From positions 1-37,178 of the forward strand of contig JAQUIT010000027.1 of the NCBI GenBank assembly GCA_028681335.1: a stretch of 37,178 nucleotides of DNA, written 5' to 3'. This DNA is from Desulfuromonadaceae bacterium (lineage in GTDB: Bacteria; Desulfobacterota; Desulfuromonadia; Geobacterales; Pseudopelobacteraceae). Position numbers and translations under genes: made by a program. The notes under the pieces are model-generated. The model saw only the letters and a list, made by a program, of their open reading frames with translations. It made no database searches and was not told the DNA's origin. Every line of letters begins with the position of its first letter. Position 1 is the first letter of the stretch. Shown piece by piece: positions 1 to 8,596 of this stretch.

Positions 1-54
1 TCTGGGCCGATGATACTGCACGGGTAGCTGTGTGGGAAAGTAGGTCGCCGCCGG
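1..54 (+). rRNA. rrf: 5S ribosomal RNA, 3' end (partial)
   Basis: The first ~54 bases match the conserved 3' part of bacterial 5S rRNA: a GCCGATGATACTG segment, then TGTGGGAAAGTAGGTCGCCG and a closing CCGGG. The 5' end lies outside the window, so the rest of the rRNA operon is presumably just upstream. A strong terminator hairpin follows at once. The exact 3' end cannot be fixed from sequence alone. Confidence 0.9.
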
Positions 55-65
55 GAATTTTAAAC

Positions 66-103
66 AAAACGCCCCGCAACCAGAAATGGATGCGGGGCGT
101 TTT
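66..103 (+). terminator. Intrinsic terminator of the rRNA operon
   Basis: A 13-bp perfect stem (66-78 with 91-103) with core GCCCCGCA/TGCGGGGC, a 12-nt loop and flanking A and T runs lies 12 nt after the 5S end. The A/T flanks make it usable in both directions. It separates the rRNA operon from prmA. Confidence 0.92.
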
Positions 104-203
104 ACGTTCTAAAATGATATGATTGGCGTTTTTTATTGTCAGTTATGTACGCTTCTGTTACTTCTATCACGTAATTACTACATGTTTATTTATAGGTGTT
201 TAT

Positions 204-1133
204 ATGAATTCCTCGTGGGTTGAAATAGCATGCGATGTTCCAGAAGAACGAAGTGATGTAGTTGCCGATTTTATGACACATCTGACCGGAAATGGAGTCT
301 GTGTCGATAATCTCTCAGTAGATGCCTTCTCAACTAGCGAAATTCCTGATTCAGTACGTGTTGTGGTCAAGGCCTATATGTCAGCAGACAGTGACTATAA
401 GTCTAAGGTGCTTGAGCTTAAAGTATTTCTGACAGAATTAAACGAAAGGCACCCGGGGGACATTTATTGCGCTCCCACTACGTCCGACGTTAACTCTGAG
501 GATTGGAGCAGTAGCTGGAAGGTCCATTTTAAACCACTCCGAGTTGGTAAACGTCTTCTTATCGTTCCGACTTGGGAGGACGTTATAGAATTACCGGATG
601 ATTTGGTTATGCGAATTGATCCTGGTATGGCATTTGGAACCGGCGGGCATGAAACAACGCGGCTATGTCTTGAATTGTTGGAATCTGTAATGGATGGTGG
701 AGCATTGCTTGCGCAACCTTCTCTTCTTGATCTTGGTACCGGTTCCGGGATACTTGCGATGGCAGCAAGCCTGCTAGGATGTGGGCGTATACTGGCTTTA
801 GATATTGATCCGGAGGCTGTAACCGTAGCGAGAGAAAATATTGCCTTGAATAATCTCTCTGATTATATCGAATGCGGTACGACTCCTCTTGAGTCACTTA
901 CTGAAAAGTATGATATAATTCTAGCCAATATTCTCGCGGAGGAACTTGTACGTCTGGCACCTTATCTAGCTGGCAGAATGCAGCCCGGTGGAGCTTTGAT
1001 CCTGTCCGGGATTCTGGCAGAAAAAGAGCAGTTTGTACGTGAAGGTTTTGATCCTCTGCCGATTACATATTGTCAGACCAGCACTGATGGTGAGTGGGTT
1101 GCCATGCTCTACCGTAACGAAGCTGCATCATGA
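204..1133 (+). CDS. prmA: Ribosomal protein L11 methyltransferase PrmA
   Basis: PrmA is a SAM-dependent methyltransferase that trimethylates ribosomal protein L11 in the cytoplasm. The predicted 309-residue protein has the PrmA-type N-terminal domain and then a class I methyltransferase fold. The SAM-binding motif DLGTGSGILAMAA follows a conserved DPGMAFGTGGHETTRL segment, and the NILAEEL motif stands at the usual N-[IP]-x-A position. The frame is open from 123, but the start was set at the ATG at 204 (MNSSWVEIACDV): the 27 preceding residues are hydrophobic and unlike PrmA, and a weak purine-rich site (ATAGGTG) lies 6-7 nt upstream. Length agrees with the family (about 290-310). The stop overlaps the rsmE start as ATGA, so the two are probably co-transcribed and translationally coupled. 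Confidence 0.95.
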   Translation: MNSSWVEIACDVPEERSDVVADFMTHLTGNGVCVDNLSVDAFSTSEIPDSVRVVVKAYMSADSDYKSKVLELKVFLTELNERHPGDIYCAPTTSDVNSEDWSSSWKVHFKPLRVGKRLLIVPTWEDVIELPDDLVMRIDPGMAFGTGGHETTRLCLELLESVMDGGALLAQPSLLDLGTGSGILAMAASLLGCGRILALDIDPEAVTVARENIALNNLSDYIECGTTPLESLTEKYDIILANILAEELVRLAPYLAGRMQPGGALILSGILAEKEQFVREGFDPLPITYCQTSTDGEWVAMLYRNEAAS

Positions 1134-1876
1134 GTGTGCGGCGTTTTATGATAAACTCACGTGCCGTGCGTGACGGATATGCCTCTTTTGACGGTGATAT
1201 TCATAATCATATGGTGCGTGTTCTTCGTCTCGGTACAGGTGATGCCGTTCAGCTGGCTGATGAAAAAGGCAATGTTCATTATGGTACGATCAATCAGGTA
1301 GGTAAAGATTGGGTAGCAATTAAAATAACATCTTCCGGTCTGGCCGCTGAAAGTGGAATTGAAGTACCGCGTGTGACAATATGTCAGGGGCTGCCAAAAG
1401 GTGATAAGACGGATTTAATTCTACAAAAAGGAACAGAGCTTGGTGCACACGACTTCTGGTTGTTTGGCGGACGACGTTCCGTTGCTAAAATACGTGCTGA
1501 TCAGCAAGATGGGAAGCTTGAGCGCTGGAACCGCATTACTGCAGAGGCAGCAAGGCAATGTGGCCGTTCCGATATTCCACTGGTATCCTTGAAGCCAAGC
1601 GCCGTCGAAGCAGCTAATGACACGAGTCAGCAGTTGCGCTTGATCCTCTGGGAAGGAGAACGTGAACATTCTCTGAAAGAGGTCCTTGCAGTAGAAGAAA
1701 AGCCACAGTCGATCATTGTAGCAATTGGGCCGGAAGGTGGATTTGACCCTCTTGAAGTCCGGCATTTCTCACAGCATGGGTATCTGCCAGTTTCTCTTGG
1801 ATCAAGGATATTGAGGACAGAGACGGCAAGTATTGCTATTCTCTCGGTAATACAGTATATATGGGGCGAAATGTGA
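1130..1876 (+). CDS. rsmE: 16S rRNA m3U1498 methyltransferase RsmE
   Basis: RsmE methylates N3 of U1498 in the decoding region of 16S rRNA. The 248-residue protein has the SPOUT (trefoil-knot) signatures: GPEGGFDPLEV near residue 200 and LGSRILRTETA near 225, which form the SAM-binding knot. The N-terminal PUA-like part contains the usual HNHMVRVLRLGTGDAVQL. It overlaps prmA by four bases (ATGA), a common prmA-rsmE arrangement. The length of ~245 residues is normal and nothing essential is missing. Confidence 0.95.
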   Translation: MSVRRFMINSRAVRDGYASFDGDIHNHMVRVLRLGTGDAVQLADEKGNVHYGTINQVGKDWVAIKITSSGLAAESGIEVPRVTICQGLPKGDKTDLILQKGTELGAHDFWLFGGRRSVAKIRADQQDGKLERWNRITAEAARQCGRSDIPLVSLKPSAVEAANDTSQQLRLILWEGEREHSLKEVLAVEEKPQSIIVAIGPEGGFDPLEVRHFSQHGYLPVSLGSRILRTETASIAILSVIQYIWGEM

Positions 1877-1900
1877 TTCTATTTGGTCAAGGAGCCGCAA

Positions 1901-2476
1901 ATGAAATGTCCAAAGTGCGGATATAATAGTTTTGAATACTATGACAGATGTAAAAAATGCTCTGACGACTTGATTGGATACAAACAAACTTTTAATATCA
2001 CCTCCCTTATCTTGCCGGTTGAAGCAAGGGAAAAGCTGGCAGCAGAATATAGGGCAAATGTAAGTGTGATTGACGAGACGGTTAATGCCGCACAAACGAA
2101 TGATGATATATTCTCTTTCGATCTTCCCGAGGATCCATCTTCGCTGTCAGATCAACATAATGATGACCCTTTTAACTTTGATGAACCAGCTTCAGATACT
2201 AAACAGTCAGCAGACTTAATGGCAGAAGATGACGCGTTTGCTGATCTTCTGGAGTCAACATCGCAGAACGAAGTATCAACGTTTGCTACGCCTCCAGTAG
2301 CTGGTGATTCAACTCGTGCAAAGAAGGTTGAGAATCCAGTCGCTGGCCCTGGTGAGTTTGATCTTGAAAGCTTCTCATGGGATGAGGCACCAGCTGCAGC
2401 GACATCAACTGATAGTAAAGAGACCGATGACTTTGATTCGCTCTTCGGAGATACGAAGAGCAATAATCAGAAGTAG
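1901..2476 (+). CDS. Zinc-ribbon protein with long acidic low-complexity tail
   Basis: Function unknown. The N-terminus has a compact zinc-ribbon with CxxC pairs at C3/C6 and C17/C20. It is followed by ~170 residues rich in Asp, Glu, Ser and Ala with repeated short hydrophobic-acidic bits (DDIFSFDLPEDP, DDPFNFDEPA, FDLESFSWDEAP, DFDSLFGD), suggesting a disordered tail with repeated linear motifs. No membrane segment is seen. A TTG at 1883 is in frame, but the ATG at 1901 was chosen because AGGAG lies six bases upstream and the ribbon begins there. It follows rsmE by ~25 bp and is closed by a terminator at 2502-2530. Similar zinc-ribbon proteins occur in Geobacter-like genomes (recollection). 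A regulatory or scaffold role is possible, but nothing here shows it. Confidence 0.75.
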   Translation: MKCPKCGYNSFEYYDRCKKCSDDLIGYKQTFNITSLILPVEAREKLAAEYRANVSVIDETVNAAQTNDDIFSFDLPEDPSSLSDQHNDDPFNFDEPASDTKQSADLMAEDDAFADLLESTSQNEVSTFATPPVAGDSTRAKKVENPVAGPGEFDLESFSWDEAPAAATSTDSKETDDFDSLFGDTKSNNQK

Positions 2477-2501
2477 TATATCCCTAAGTATAAGCCATAA
2501 C

Positions 2502-2530
2502 AAAAAGAGCGGGGTATCCCGCTCTTTTTT
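2502..2530 (+). terminator. Intrinsic terminator between zinc-ribbon gene and mutL
   Basis: The hairpin GAGCGGG-GTAT-CCCGCTC (2507-2524) has a tetraloop, is preceded by five A and followed by six T. It ends only 20 bp before the mutL ATG, which leaves no room for a promoter between them. Confidence 0.88.
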
Positions 2531-2549
2531 CGTACAAGCCGGAGCTGTA

Positions 2550-4367
2550 ATGTCACAACGTATAAATATTCTCCCCGAATCTCTCACCAACAAAATTGCT
2601 GCAGGCGAAGTTGTCGAACGGCCAGCCTCGGTCATTAAGGAGTTAATTGAAAACTCTCTTGATGCCGGAGCAACTGATATCTCGGTAGAAATTAATGCTG
2701 GTGGCAGACGACGCATTCGCGTTACAGATAATGGTCATGGTATGTCACGCGAGGACGCCCTGCTCTCGTTGGAACGACACGCCACGAGCAAGATAGGTGT
2801 AGATAGTGATCTCGACAAAATTCTTACACTTGGTTTCAGAGGTGAGGCTCTTCCTTCAATTGCTTCTGTATCACGGTTTTCGCTTGCAACACGTGAGCCG
2901 GCATCTCCCGAAGGCACGGAGATTGTTGTAGAGGGGGGGCGCGTGCGTGATGTCAGGGCCTGCGGCATGGCATCAGGAACGGTGATTACTGTTGAACAGT
3001 TATTTTATAATCTGCCGGCCAGACTAAAGTTTATGAAGAGTGCTGAGACTGAAACCGGTCATGTCGCGGACACGGTAAGCCGTATGGCTGTATCCCGCCC
3101 GGATATAGCTTTTTTCTGTTCATGTGATGACAGGGAGTTATTGCGCTTGCAACGAAGCGATTTGCAACGCCGACTGGCACAGGTGCTTGGCAAAGAGAGT
3201 TCGAGGCATTTGTACCCGGTCCAAAGCGAAACCGGCAGTGTCGTAATCACCGGATTTGTTTCAGGCCCGCTACTGGCCAGGTCAGCAACACAGTCTATCT
3301 ATACATACATAAACGGCCGCTTTATTCGCGACAAGGTTGTACAGCACTCCATCATGCAAGCTTACCGGGGAGTCATCGATCGTGGCCGCTATCCGGTTGT
3401 GGCCCTCTTTATTGAGCTTCCACCAGAGGAGGTTGACGTAAATGTGCACCCAACCAAGCATGAAGTTCGCTTCAGACACCAGTCTGTTGTACACGATGCT
3501 ATTCAGAAGGCGGTTGAAGAGACACTGCGCCGATCACCATGGTTGATTGACAAGCCTGCAAAGTTAGATACCCGGGACAGTTCTGTAAATTATGCCTCTC
3601 GGGAGAGGGATGCTGCCGCTGCACAAGCGTCACTAACCCTGCCGTCACGCCCCATGAACGTGTCTCCGCAGGCAGAATTGAGTCGTATGCAGCCGACAAC
3701 TCATGTACTTCCGGAGAATAATGTAATAGTCCGTGAACCAGCCACGCCGTTTCAACAGGGCCAGACTCCAAGAGAAGCTGGCGGTTATTTCTCGTCACTC
3801 TCCGTTATCGGGCAGTTCCACAGTGAATATATTCTCTGTCAATCAGGCCCCGAACTTGTCGTCATTGACCAGCACGCAGCTAGTGAACGAGTCGCGTATC
3901 AATTGTTGAGACAGCAGTGCCTGGATGGTGGTATTGAATCTCAACGTTTATTGTTTCCTGCGACGGTTGAATTGTCTTTTAGTGAAGTGGCGGTCGCGAA
4001 CAGGTTTAGCAAGGATTTGTCCGGAATAGGATTTGAGTTGGAACCGTTCGGCGGAACAACTATTATGATCTCTTCGATACCACGTATTGTCGCCGAAAAA
4101 GACCCGCTCCTTCTTGTTCGGGATATTTTAACTGATCTGGTTCAATTCGGCACGAGTGCCGCCTTTAATGATGTACTTGAGAGTTTGCTGTCGCGTATCG
4201 CGTGCCATTCTGTTATACGCGGTTGCCACACACTGGATAACCGACAGATCAAGGAGTTGCTCTATAGGATGGACTTGACTGATTTTGCCGCGAGTTGTCC
4301 GCACGGGCGTCCCGTATCGCATGTTGTCACTCTGGCAGAACTGCAGAAGATTTTTAAACGCACATGA
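2550..4367 (+). CDS. mutL: DNA mismatch repair protein MutL
   Basis: MutL is the GHKL-ATPase matchmaker of mismatch repair. The N-terminal ATPase motifs are intact: NKIAAGEVVERPASVIKELIENSLDAG, the DNGHGM motif and TLGFRGEALPSIASV. Next come a variable linker (about residues 340-420) rich in Pro, Ser and Gln and a C-terminal dimerisation domain with ACHSVIRG and CPHGRPV. Start choice: the frame is open from 2304, but the extension overlaps the previous gene and a terminator, whereas ATG 2550 has GGAG five bases upstream and begins MSQRINILP, the normal MutL N-terminus (605 aa). In the C-terminal endonuclease motif DQHAxxExxxxE the second acidic residue reads Q451 (D440, H442 and E446 are present). 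The stop overlaps miaA by four bases. Confidence 0.96.
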   Translation: MSQRINILPESLTNKIAAGEVVERPASVIKELIENSLDAGATDISVEINAGGRRRIRVTDNGHGMSREDALLSLERHATSKIGVDSDLDKILTLGFRGEALPSIASVSRFSLATREPASPEGTEIVVEGGRVRDVRACGMASGTVITVEQLFYNLPARLKFMKSAETETGHVADTVSRMAVSRPDIAFFCSCDDRELLRLQRSDLQRRLAQVLGKESSRHLYPVQSETGSVVITGFVSGPLLARSATQSIYTYINGRFIRDKVVQHSIMQAYRGVIDRGRYPVVALFIELPPEEVDVNVHPTKHEVRFRHQSVVHDAIQKAVEETLRRSPWLIDKPAKLDTRDSSVNYASRERDAAAAQASLTLPSRPMNVSPQAELSRMQPTTHVLPENNVIVREPATPFQQGQTPREAGGYFSSLSVIGQFHSEYILCQSGPELVVIDQHAASERVAYQLLRQQCLDGGIESQRLLFPATVELSFSEVAVANRFSKDLSGIGFELEPFGGTTIMISSIPRIVAEKDPLLLVRDILTDLVQFGTSAAFNDVLESLLSRIACHSVIRGCHTLDNRQIKELLYRMDLTDFAASCPHGRPVSHVVTLAELQKIFKRT

Positions 4368-5305
4368 CACACACCACACCGATCAAGCTACTGATCATCT
4401 GTGGGCCGACCGCTTCAGGAAAGAGTGATCTTGCCTTGCGTCTGGCACATCATCTGGATGCCGAGATCGTCAATGCCGACTCAATGCAGATTTACAGCGG
4501 GCTTGATGTTGGGACGGCTAAGCCGACACCGGATCAGCAGGCGGACATAAAACACCATCTGATCGACGTGGCAAATCCTGCTCAGCTTTTCTCTGCAGCC
4601 GATTTCTCAAATGCTGCCGATGTCGCTATCCGCAACATAATAAGTCGTGGGAAACGGGTTGTTGTCGCAGGCGGTACCGGGCTGTATATTCGGGCTCTCG
4701 TTAAGGGCCTGGTTGATTCTCCAAGCGGGGATGGCGAGTTGCGAGAGCATTTGCACGATGAGTCAGCACGAATCGGCAATCTCGCTATGCTTGAAAAGCT
4801 GCGCCAGGTTGATCCCGAATTGGCTGCGGTACTTCACCCCAACAATCTGGTTCGCATCATACGCGCTCTGGAAGTCTATCAACTGACCGGAATCCCCCTT
4901 TCACGCTATCAAAAAGAACATGCCTTTTCCTGCAGGCGTTACGATACGAGGCATATTGGCATATCGGTTGAGCGTTCTGTGTTGTACGAGAGGATAGATA
5001 ATCGGGTAGAGCAGATGATGTCTGCCGGGCTGCTGAAAGAGGTGGAGAGTCTGCTGGCAAGTGGCTGCGGGCGTGATCTCAAGTCAATGCGCTCAATCGG
5101 TTATAAGGAAGTGGTTGCCCATCTAGCTGGTGAGATATCTGCTGAAGAGGCTGTCCGGCTGATAAAGCGTAACACACGTCACTATGCAAAGCGTCAGTTG
5201 ACATGGTTTAAAGCCGATCCAGATATATTGTGGTTTGAATATCCTGAGAAGTTTGATAAAATATTGGAACATGCAATTGAATTTTATGAGCAACGCGAGA
5301 GGTAA
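4364..5305 (+). CDS. miaA: tRNA dimethylallyltransferase MiaA
   Basis: MiaA transfers a dimethylallyl group to N6 of A37 in tRNAs that read UNN codons. The 313-residue protein shows the P-loop GPTASGKSD at residues ~14-22, the DSMQIYSGLDVGTAKP substrate loop and GGTGLYIRALVKG; the C-terminal KRNTRHYAKRQLTWF is also typical. It overlaps mutL by ATGA and is followed five bases later by hfq. The order mutL-miaA-hfq matches the classical proteobacterial cluster, supporting all three calls. Confidence 0.97.
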   Translation: MTHTTPIKLLIICGPTASGKSDLALRLAHHLDAEIVNADSMQIYSGLDVGTAKPTPDQQADIKHHLIDVANPAQLFSAADFSNAADVAIRNIISRGKRVVVAGGTGLYIRALVKGLVDSPSGDGELREHLHDESARIGNLAMLEKLRQVDPELAAVLHPNNLVRIIRALEVYQLTGIPLSRYQKEHAFSCRRYDTRHIGISVERSVLYERIDNRVEQMMSAGLLKEVESLLASGCGRDLKSMRSIGYKEVVAHLAGEISAEEAVRLIKRNTRHYAKRQLTWFKADPDILWFEYPEKFDKILEHAIEFYEQRER

Positions 5306-5310
5306 CAACC

Positions 5311-5535
5311 ATGTCTAAGGCACCCTTTAATATTCAGGATCAGTATCTTAATCAAGCCCGTAAGGAGCGTGTACGGGTCACTGTTATCATGATGTCCGGA
5401 GATAAACTTGAAGGATTTATAAAGTCTTTCGATAACTTTTCAGTGTTGCTTGATTCTGGAAGTGATATGCTGATTTACAAACACGCTATTGCTACTATTG
5501 TTTCTACGGATGGTGCCTTCCGCCTGCATCAGTAA
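5311..5535 (+). CDS. hfq: RNA chaperone Hfq
   Basis: Hfq is the hexameric Sm-like chaperone that pairs small RNAs with mRNAs. This 74-residue version contains Sm1 (RVRVTVIMMSGDKLEGFIKSFDNFSVLL) and the Sm2 signature YKHAIATI. The N-terminal QDQYLNQARKERV contains the conserved Q for proximal-face U binding. It lacks the long C-terminal tail of enterobacterial Hfq and is about the size of Gram-positive Hfq. A GAGAGG Shine-Dalgarno lies nine bases upstream of the ATG. It sits directly behind miaA. Confidence 0.96.
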   Translation: MSKAPFNIQDQYLNQARKERVRVTVIMMSGDKLEGFIKSFDNFSVLLDSGSDMLIYKHAIATIVSTDGAFRLHQ

Positions 5536-5576
5536 CCACTCTACTGACCCTTCAGGGGGTTCCCAGAAAACTATCC

Positions 5577-6650
5577 ATGTCAAAAAGTACAAAAATTCTT
5601 TTGGTTGCAGCGCTACTGCTGGCAATAACTGCTGTGGCCGTACTGTATTATTCTTCTGCCGTCTTTCTACAGCTTTTCATTGCTTTTTCCCTAGCCTATA
5701 TACTTAACCCCGCAGTTGAGCTCCTTGAGCGCAAAGGGGTAAAGCGTCTTTATGGAATTGTAATCGTTTTTTGTCTGACGGCCCTGACTGGCGTGGCTTT
5801 TGCCGTCTTTCTTGTCGTTTCAATAACGGGTGAATTTTCAAATATGCAACTAAATCTGCCCGCGTATGCCCGGCACCTTTACGAGATTACCCCCGAATCT
5901 ATAAAGGGGTATCTCGGTGTTGAAACTCCAGACCGGCTTACTCTGCGTCTCACCGAATTTGCACAGCAGGTGCGAAGTGCCGCCCCTGACCTGCTCAAGC
6001 CGTTGCTGGCCTTCCTGCAGAAGACTCTTTCTTCAACAGTGGGTGTGCTTTTGGCTCTTCTCGGATATCTGATCATCCCGGTCTATCTGTTCTATCTGTT
6101 GTTCGACCTGCCACAACTTAAAGCTTTTATCGAATCGTATATCCCGGACCGGTTTCTACCAGCATACACGAAAAAGCTTTCTGAGGTTGATGCCGTCCTT
6201 TCCGGTTTTATTCGTGGGCAGCTGTCGGTCTGTGCAATTCTGGCGCTGCTCTACAGTGCCGGACTGTACGTAATCGGCATTGATCTGGCTATTGCCATCG
6301 GTACTCTGGCAGGTGTCACCTTTATCATTCCTTATGTCGGCACCATCATCGGCATCGGTCTTTCAGTCGTTATGGCATTGCTTAAATTCAATGATATTCT
6401 TCACCCCCTGCTTTGTCTCAGCTGGTTCGCTTTGGTCCAGGCTTTTGAGGGCACTATTATTACCCCTAAAATAGTCGGTGACACCGTCGGATTGCACCCG
6501 TTGGTGGCTATCGTGGCACTGCTGATCGGTGGACAGCTCTTCGGTATAGTCGGGATGCTGCTGGCGGTGCCTGCAACCGCTGTGTTGCAGGTGTTCATGC
6601 GCTCCCTGGGAGATTACTATCGTAATTCCGAATTTTACCGGGAGGGATGA
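5577..6650 (+). CDS. AI-2E family transporter (PerM/YhhT-type permease)
   Basis: This is a 357-residue polytopic inner-membrane protein of the AI-2E transporter (PF01594) family. Hydrophobic segments fall at about residues 5-40, 60-85, 155-180, 210-235, 240-265, 275-290 and 310-340. Family features are the PVYLFYLLFDLP segment mid-protein, SGFIRGQLSVC and the C-terminal VGDTVGLHPLVAIVALLIGGQLFG. Family members have been linked to autoinducer export or Na+/H+ antiport, but the substrate here cannot be inferred. It lies 41 bp after hfq with a GGGGG Shine-Dalgarno, and its stop overlaps the next gene's ATGATG. Confidence 0.9.
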   Translation: MSKSTKILLVAALLLAITAVAVLYYSSAVFLQLFIAFSLAYILNPAVELLERKGVKRLYGIVIVFCLTALTGVAFAVFLVVSITGEFSNMQLNLPAYARHLYEITPESIKGYLGVETPDRLTLRLTEFAQQVRSAAPDLLKPLLAFLQKTLSSTVGVLLALLGYLIIPVYLFYLLFDLPQLKAFIESYIPDRFLPAYTKKLSEVDAVLSGFIRGQLSVCAILALLYSAGLYVIGIDLAIAIGTLAGVTFIIPYVGTIIGIGLSVVMALLKFNDILHPLLCLSWFALVQAFEGTIITPKIVGDTVGLHPLVAIVALLIGGQLFGIVGMLLAVPATAVLQVFMRSLGDYYRNSEFYREG

Positions 6651-8011
6651 TGACGGGGCTTCAGATTGATTCAGTTGCCAACGGTTCGATTGCATTTGAG
6701 CTGGAGATAGCGGCCGGTGACCGTTTGTTGGCTGTTAATGGTCAGCCGTTGCGTGACTTGATTGATTACAGTTACTACACCGCATCTGAAGAACAGCTAC
6801 TGCTTGAAATTGAGAAACCGGATGGCGAGCTGTGGGAAATGGAGGTAGAACGTCATCCAGGAGAACCGCTCGGGCTGATTTTTTCTACTCCTGCTCCTGC
6901 CAGGTGCGCCAACAACTGTCTATTTTGTTTCGTACATCAGCTCCCCAAGGGGCTACGAAAACCGCTCTACGTCAAAGATGAAGACTATCGTCTCTCCTTT
7001 TTAAACGGCAACTACGTCACGCTGGCTAATATCAAAACTCCGGCGCTTAATCGCATCATTGAACAGCATCTTTCCCCTCTATACATTTCTGTACACGCTA
7101 CCAGTCCTCTCCTGAGGGAGCGTCTGCTCGGTAAATCCGGGATACCACCTGTTCTGGAACAGATGCAGAAGCTTGCTGCTGCGCGAATAGCCATGCACAC
7201 CCAGGTCGTGCTCTGCCCGGGCCTGAATGACGGAGAAGAGTTGCAGCGGACTGTTGCTGACCTGGCTGCTCTCTACCCTGCGGTGCAATCGCTGGCGGTT
7301 GTGCCACTCGGGCTTACAGCGCATCGCCAGAAACTGCCACCGCTGGCACCCGTGGATGCAGACTATGCTCGCGAGTTTATTTCCATCTGGCAGCCACAGG
7401 CAGAGGCGCTGCGTCGAAAACTACGTCAGCCGTTTCTCTTTCTGGCTGACGAATTCTACCTCAAAGCTGGACTGCCCTTTCCGCCGGCAAAAGAATATGG
7501 TGATTTTCCGCAGATCGAAAACGGCGTCGGAATGGTGCCGCTCTTTATGAAGGAAACAGCCAGGTTGTTGCGTAGGATCAGGCCAATTGGGTCGTTTCGG
7601 GCAACAGTTGTCACTGGTGTCTCTGCGGTTGGTTTCGTAGGAGATTTTCTGGTGCAGCTGGCAGAGAGGAGTGGATTGGATCTTGTGGCGCTTGCTGTTG
7701 AAAATAAACTCTTCGGGCCAAGTATTACTGTAAGCGGGCTGGTCACCGGCAATGACATTGCTGCCGCACTGTCTGGTTACGATATCGGCTCGTGCCTGCT
7801 TGTTCCGGATGTCATGTTGAAAGAGGGAGAGGGTGTGTTTCTGGATGATGTCTCATGGGAGGAGCTACAGCGGCGGATAGGTTGTCCGGTAATAATCTTT
7901 GAATCAACTCCTGAAGGTTGTTATAAAGCTCTCCGCTCCTTTGCACGGAAACTGCAAACTGTGCAGTGCACTTCAACTCCACCACTTAAAGCAAAGGGAA
8001 GCTCTTATTAG
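6647..8011 (+). CDS. PDZ / radical-SAM-like DUF512 protein
   Basis: This is a 454-residue soluble protein of the DUF512 family. Order: a PDZ-like domain (residues ~4-75, with GSIAFELEIAAGDRLLAVNGQPL), a cysteine motif C87-x3-C91-x2-C94 typical of radical SAM [4Fe-4S] clusters, then a long C-terminal DUF512 region. NGNYVTLANI and YISVHATSPLLRERLLG follow the cluster motif, as in other radical-SAM/DUF512 proteins. The substrate is unknown. Two tandem ATGs (6647, 6650) are possible starts. The second seems more likely because GGAGGG abuts the first, and it shares its first base with the upstream stop. It ends the housekeeping operon at a terminator. Confidence 0.85.
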   Translation: MMTGLQIDSVANGSIAFELEIAAGDRLLAVNGQPLRDLIDYSYYTASEEQLLLEIEKPDGELWEMEVERHPGEPLGLIFSTPAPARCANNCLFCFVHQLPKGLRKPLYVKDEDYRLSFLNGNYVTLANIKTPALNRIIEQHLSPLYISVHATSPLLRERLLGKSGIPPVLEQMQKLAAARIAMHTQVVLCPGLNDGEELQRTVADLAALYPAVQSLAVVPLGLTAHRQKLPPLAPVDADYAREFISIWQPQAEALRRKLRQPFLFLADEFYLKAGLPFPPAKEYGDFPQIENGVGMVPLFMKETARLLRRIRPIGSFRATVVTGVSAVGFVGDFLVQLAERSGLDLVALAVENKLFGPSITVSGLVTGNDIAAALSGYDIGSCLLVPDVMLKEGEGVFLDDVSWEELQRRIGCPVIIFESTPEGCYKALRSFARKLQTVQCTSTPPLKAKGSSY

Positions 8012-8022
8012 AGCCTCCCTTT
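7992..8022 (+). terminator. Intrinsic terminator between convergent genes
   Basis: The stem AAAGGGA-A-GCTC / GAGC-C-TCCCTTT has one internal mismatch, a six-base loop and a short T run on the plus strand. It lies inside and just past the 3' end of the DUF512 gene, between it and cheW on the other strand, and may serve both. Confidence 0.8.
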
Positions 8023-8055
8023 TGTGTCATTATTTAAACAACCGCGTAATGATGA

Positions 8056-8556
8056 CTAGATTGCCCCAAAGCTCTCCAGCTCGTTTTCTGAAAACATCCT
8101 GTCAACATCCATGATAATCAGTAAGCGTTCGGCATGATTAAATACGCCGGTGATAAACTCTTGCCCAATTCCGCCGGATAGTACCATCGACGGGGGAGGC
8201 TGAATTTCACTCCTGTGTATGCGGATGACTTCTGAGACGGCATCGACTATAAATCCGGTCAGACTGCCGCAAACATCCATGATGATTATGCGGGTCTGGT
8301 TGCTGTTCTCGTTCTCAACCAGCCCGAAGCGCCGACGCATGGAGATAATAGGGATGACCTTTCCACGCAGGTTTATAATGCCCTCGACGTGCTGTGGCAC
8401 GTTGGGCATCTTGGTGATGGTTGGCATGCGGATGATCTCTCGTACCTTCAGGACTTCAACACCGTACTCTTCATCGGCCAGCATAAAGCTGACCAACTGG
8501 ATGAGTTCGTCATGCTGTACGCCATCATCAAGCTTTACAAGGGCATTTGAGGACAT
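8056..8556 (-). CDS. cheW: Chemotaxis coupling protein CheW
   Basis: CheW couples chemoreceptors to the CheA kinase. The 166-residue protein is a single CheW domain with the family signatures EYGVEVLKVREIIRMP, VEGIINLRGKVIPIISMRRRFGL and the C-terminal LLIIMDVDRMFSE. A ~20-residue N-terminal extension (MSSNALVKLDDGVQHDE) precedes the domain. AAAGGAG stands seven bases before the ATG. No CheA, receptor or CheR/B gene is nearby, so it is an isolated cheW and its receptor array must be encoded elsewhere. It ends facing the DUF512 gene. Confidence 0.95.
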   Translation of the reverse strand: MSSNALVKLDDGVQHDELIQLVSFMLADEEYGVEVLKVREIIRMPTITKMPNVPQHVEGIINLRGKVIPIISMRRRFGLVENENSNQTRIIIMDVCGSLTGFIVDAVSEVIRIHRSEIQPPPSMVLSGGIGQEFITGVFNHAERLLIIMDVDRMFSENELESFGAI

Positions 8557-8596
8557 AAGGGGCTCCTTTAAGGATAATGAGTGTCATAACTGCGTA

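Noticed and set aside
2304..2549. 82-residue N-terminal extension of MutL
   Set aside because: It overlaps the zinc-ribbon gene in another frame and passes through a terminator; the normal MutL N-terminus starts at 2550 with its own Shine-Dalgarno.
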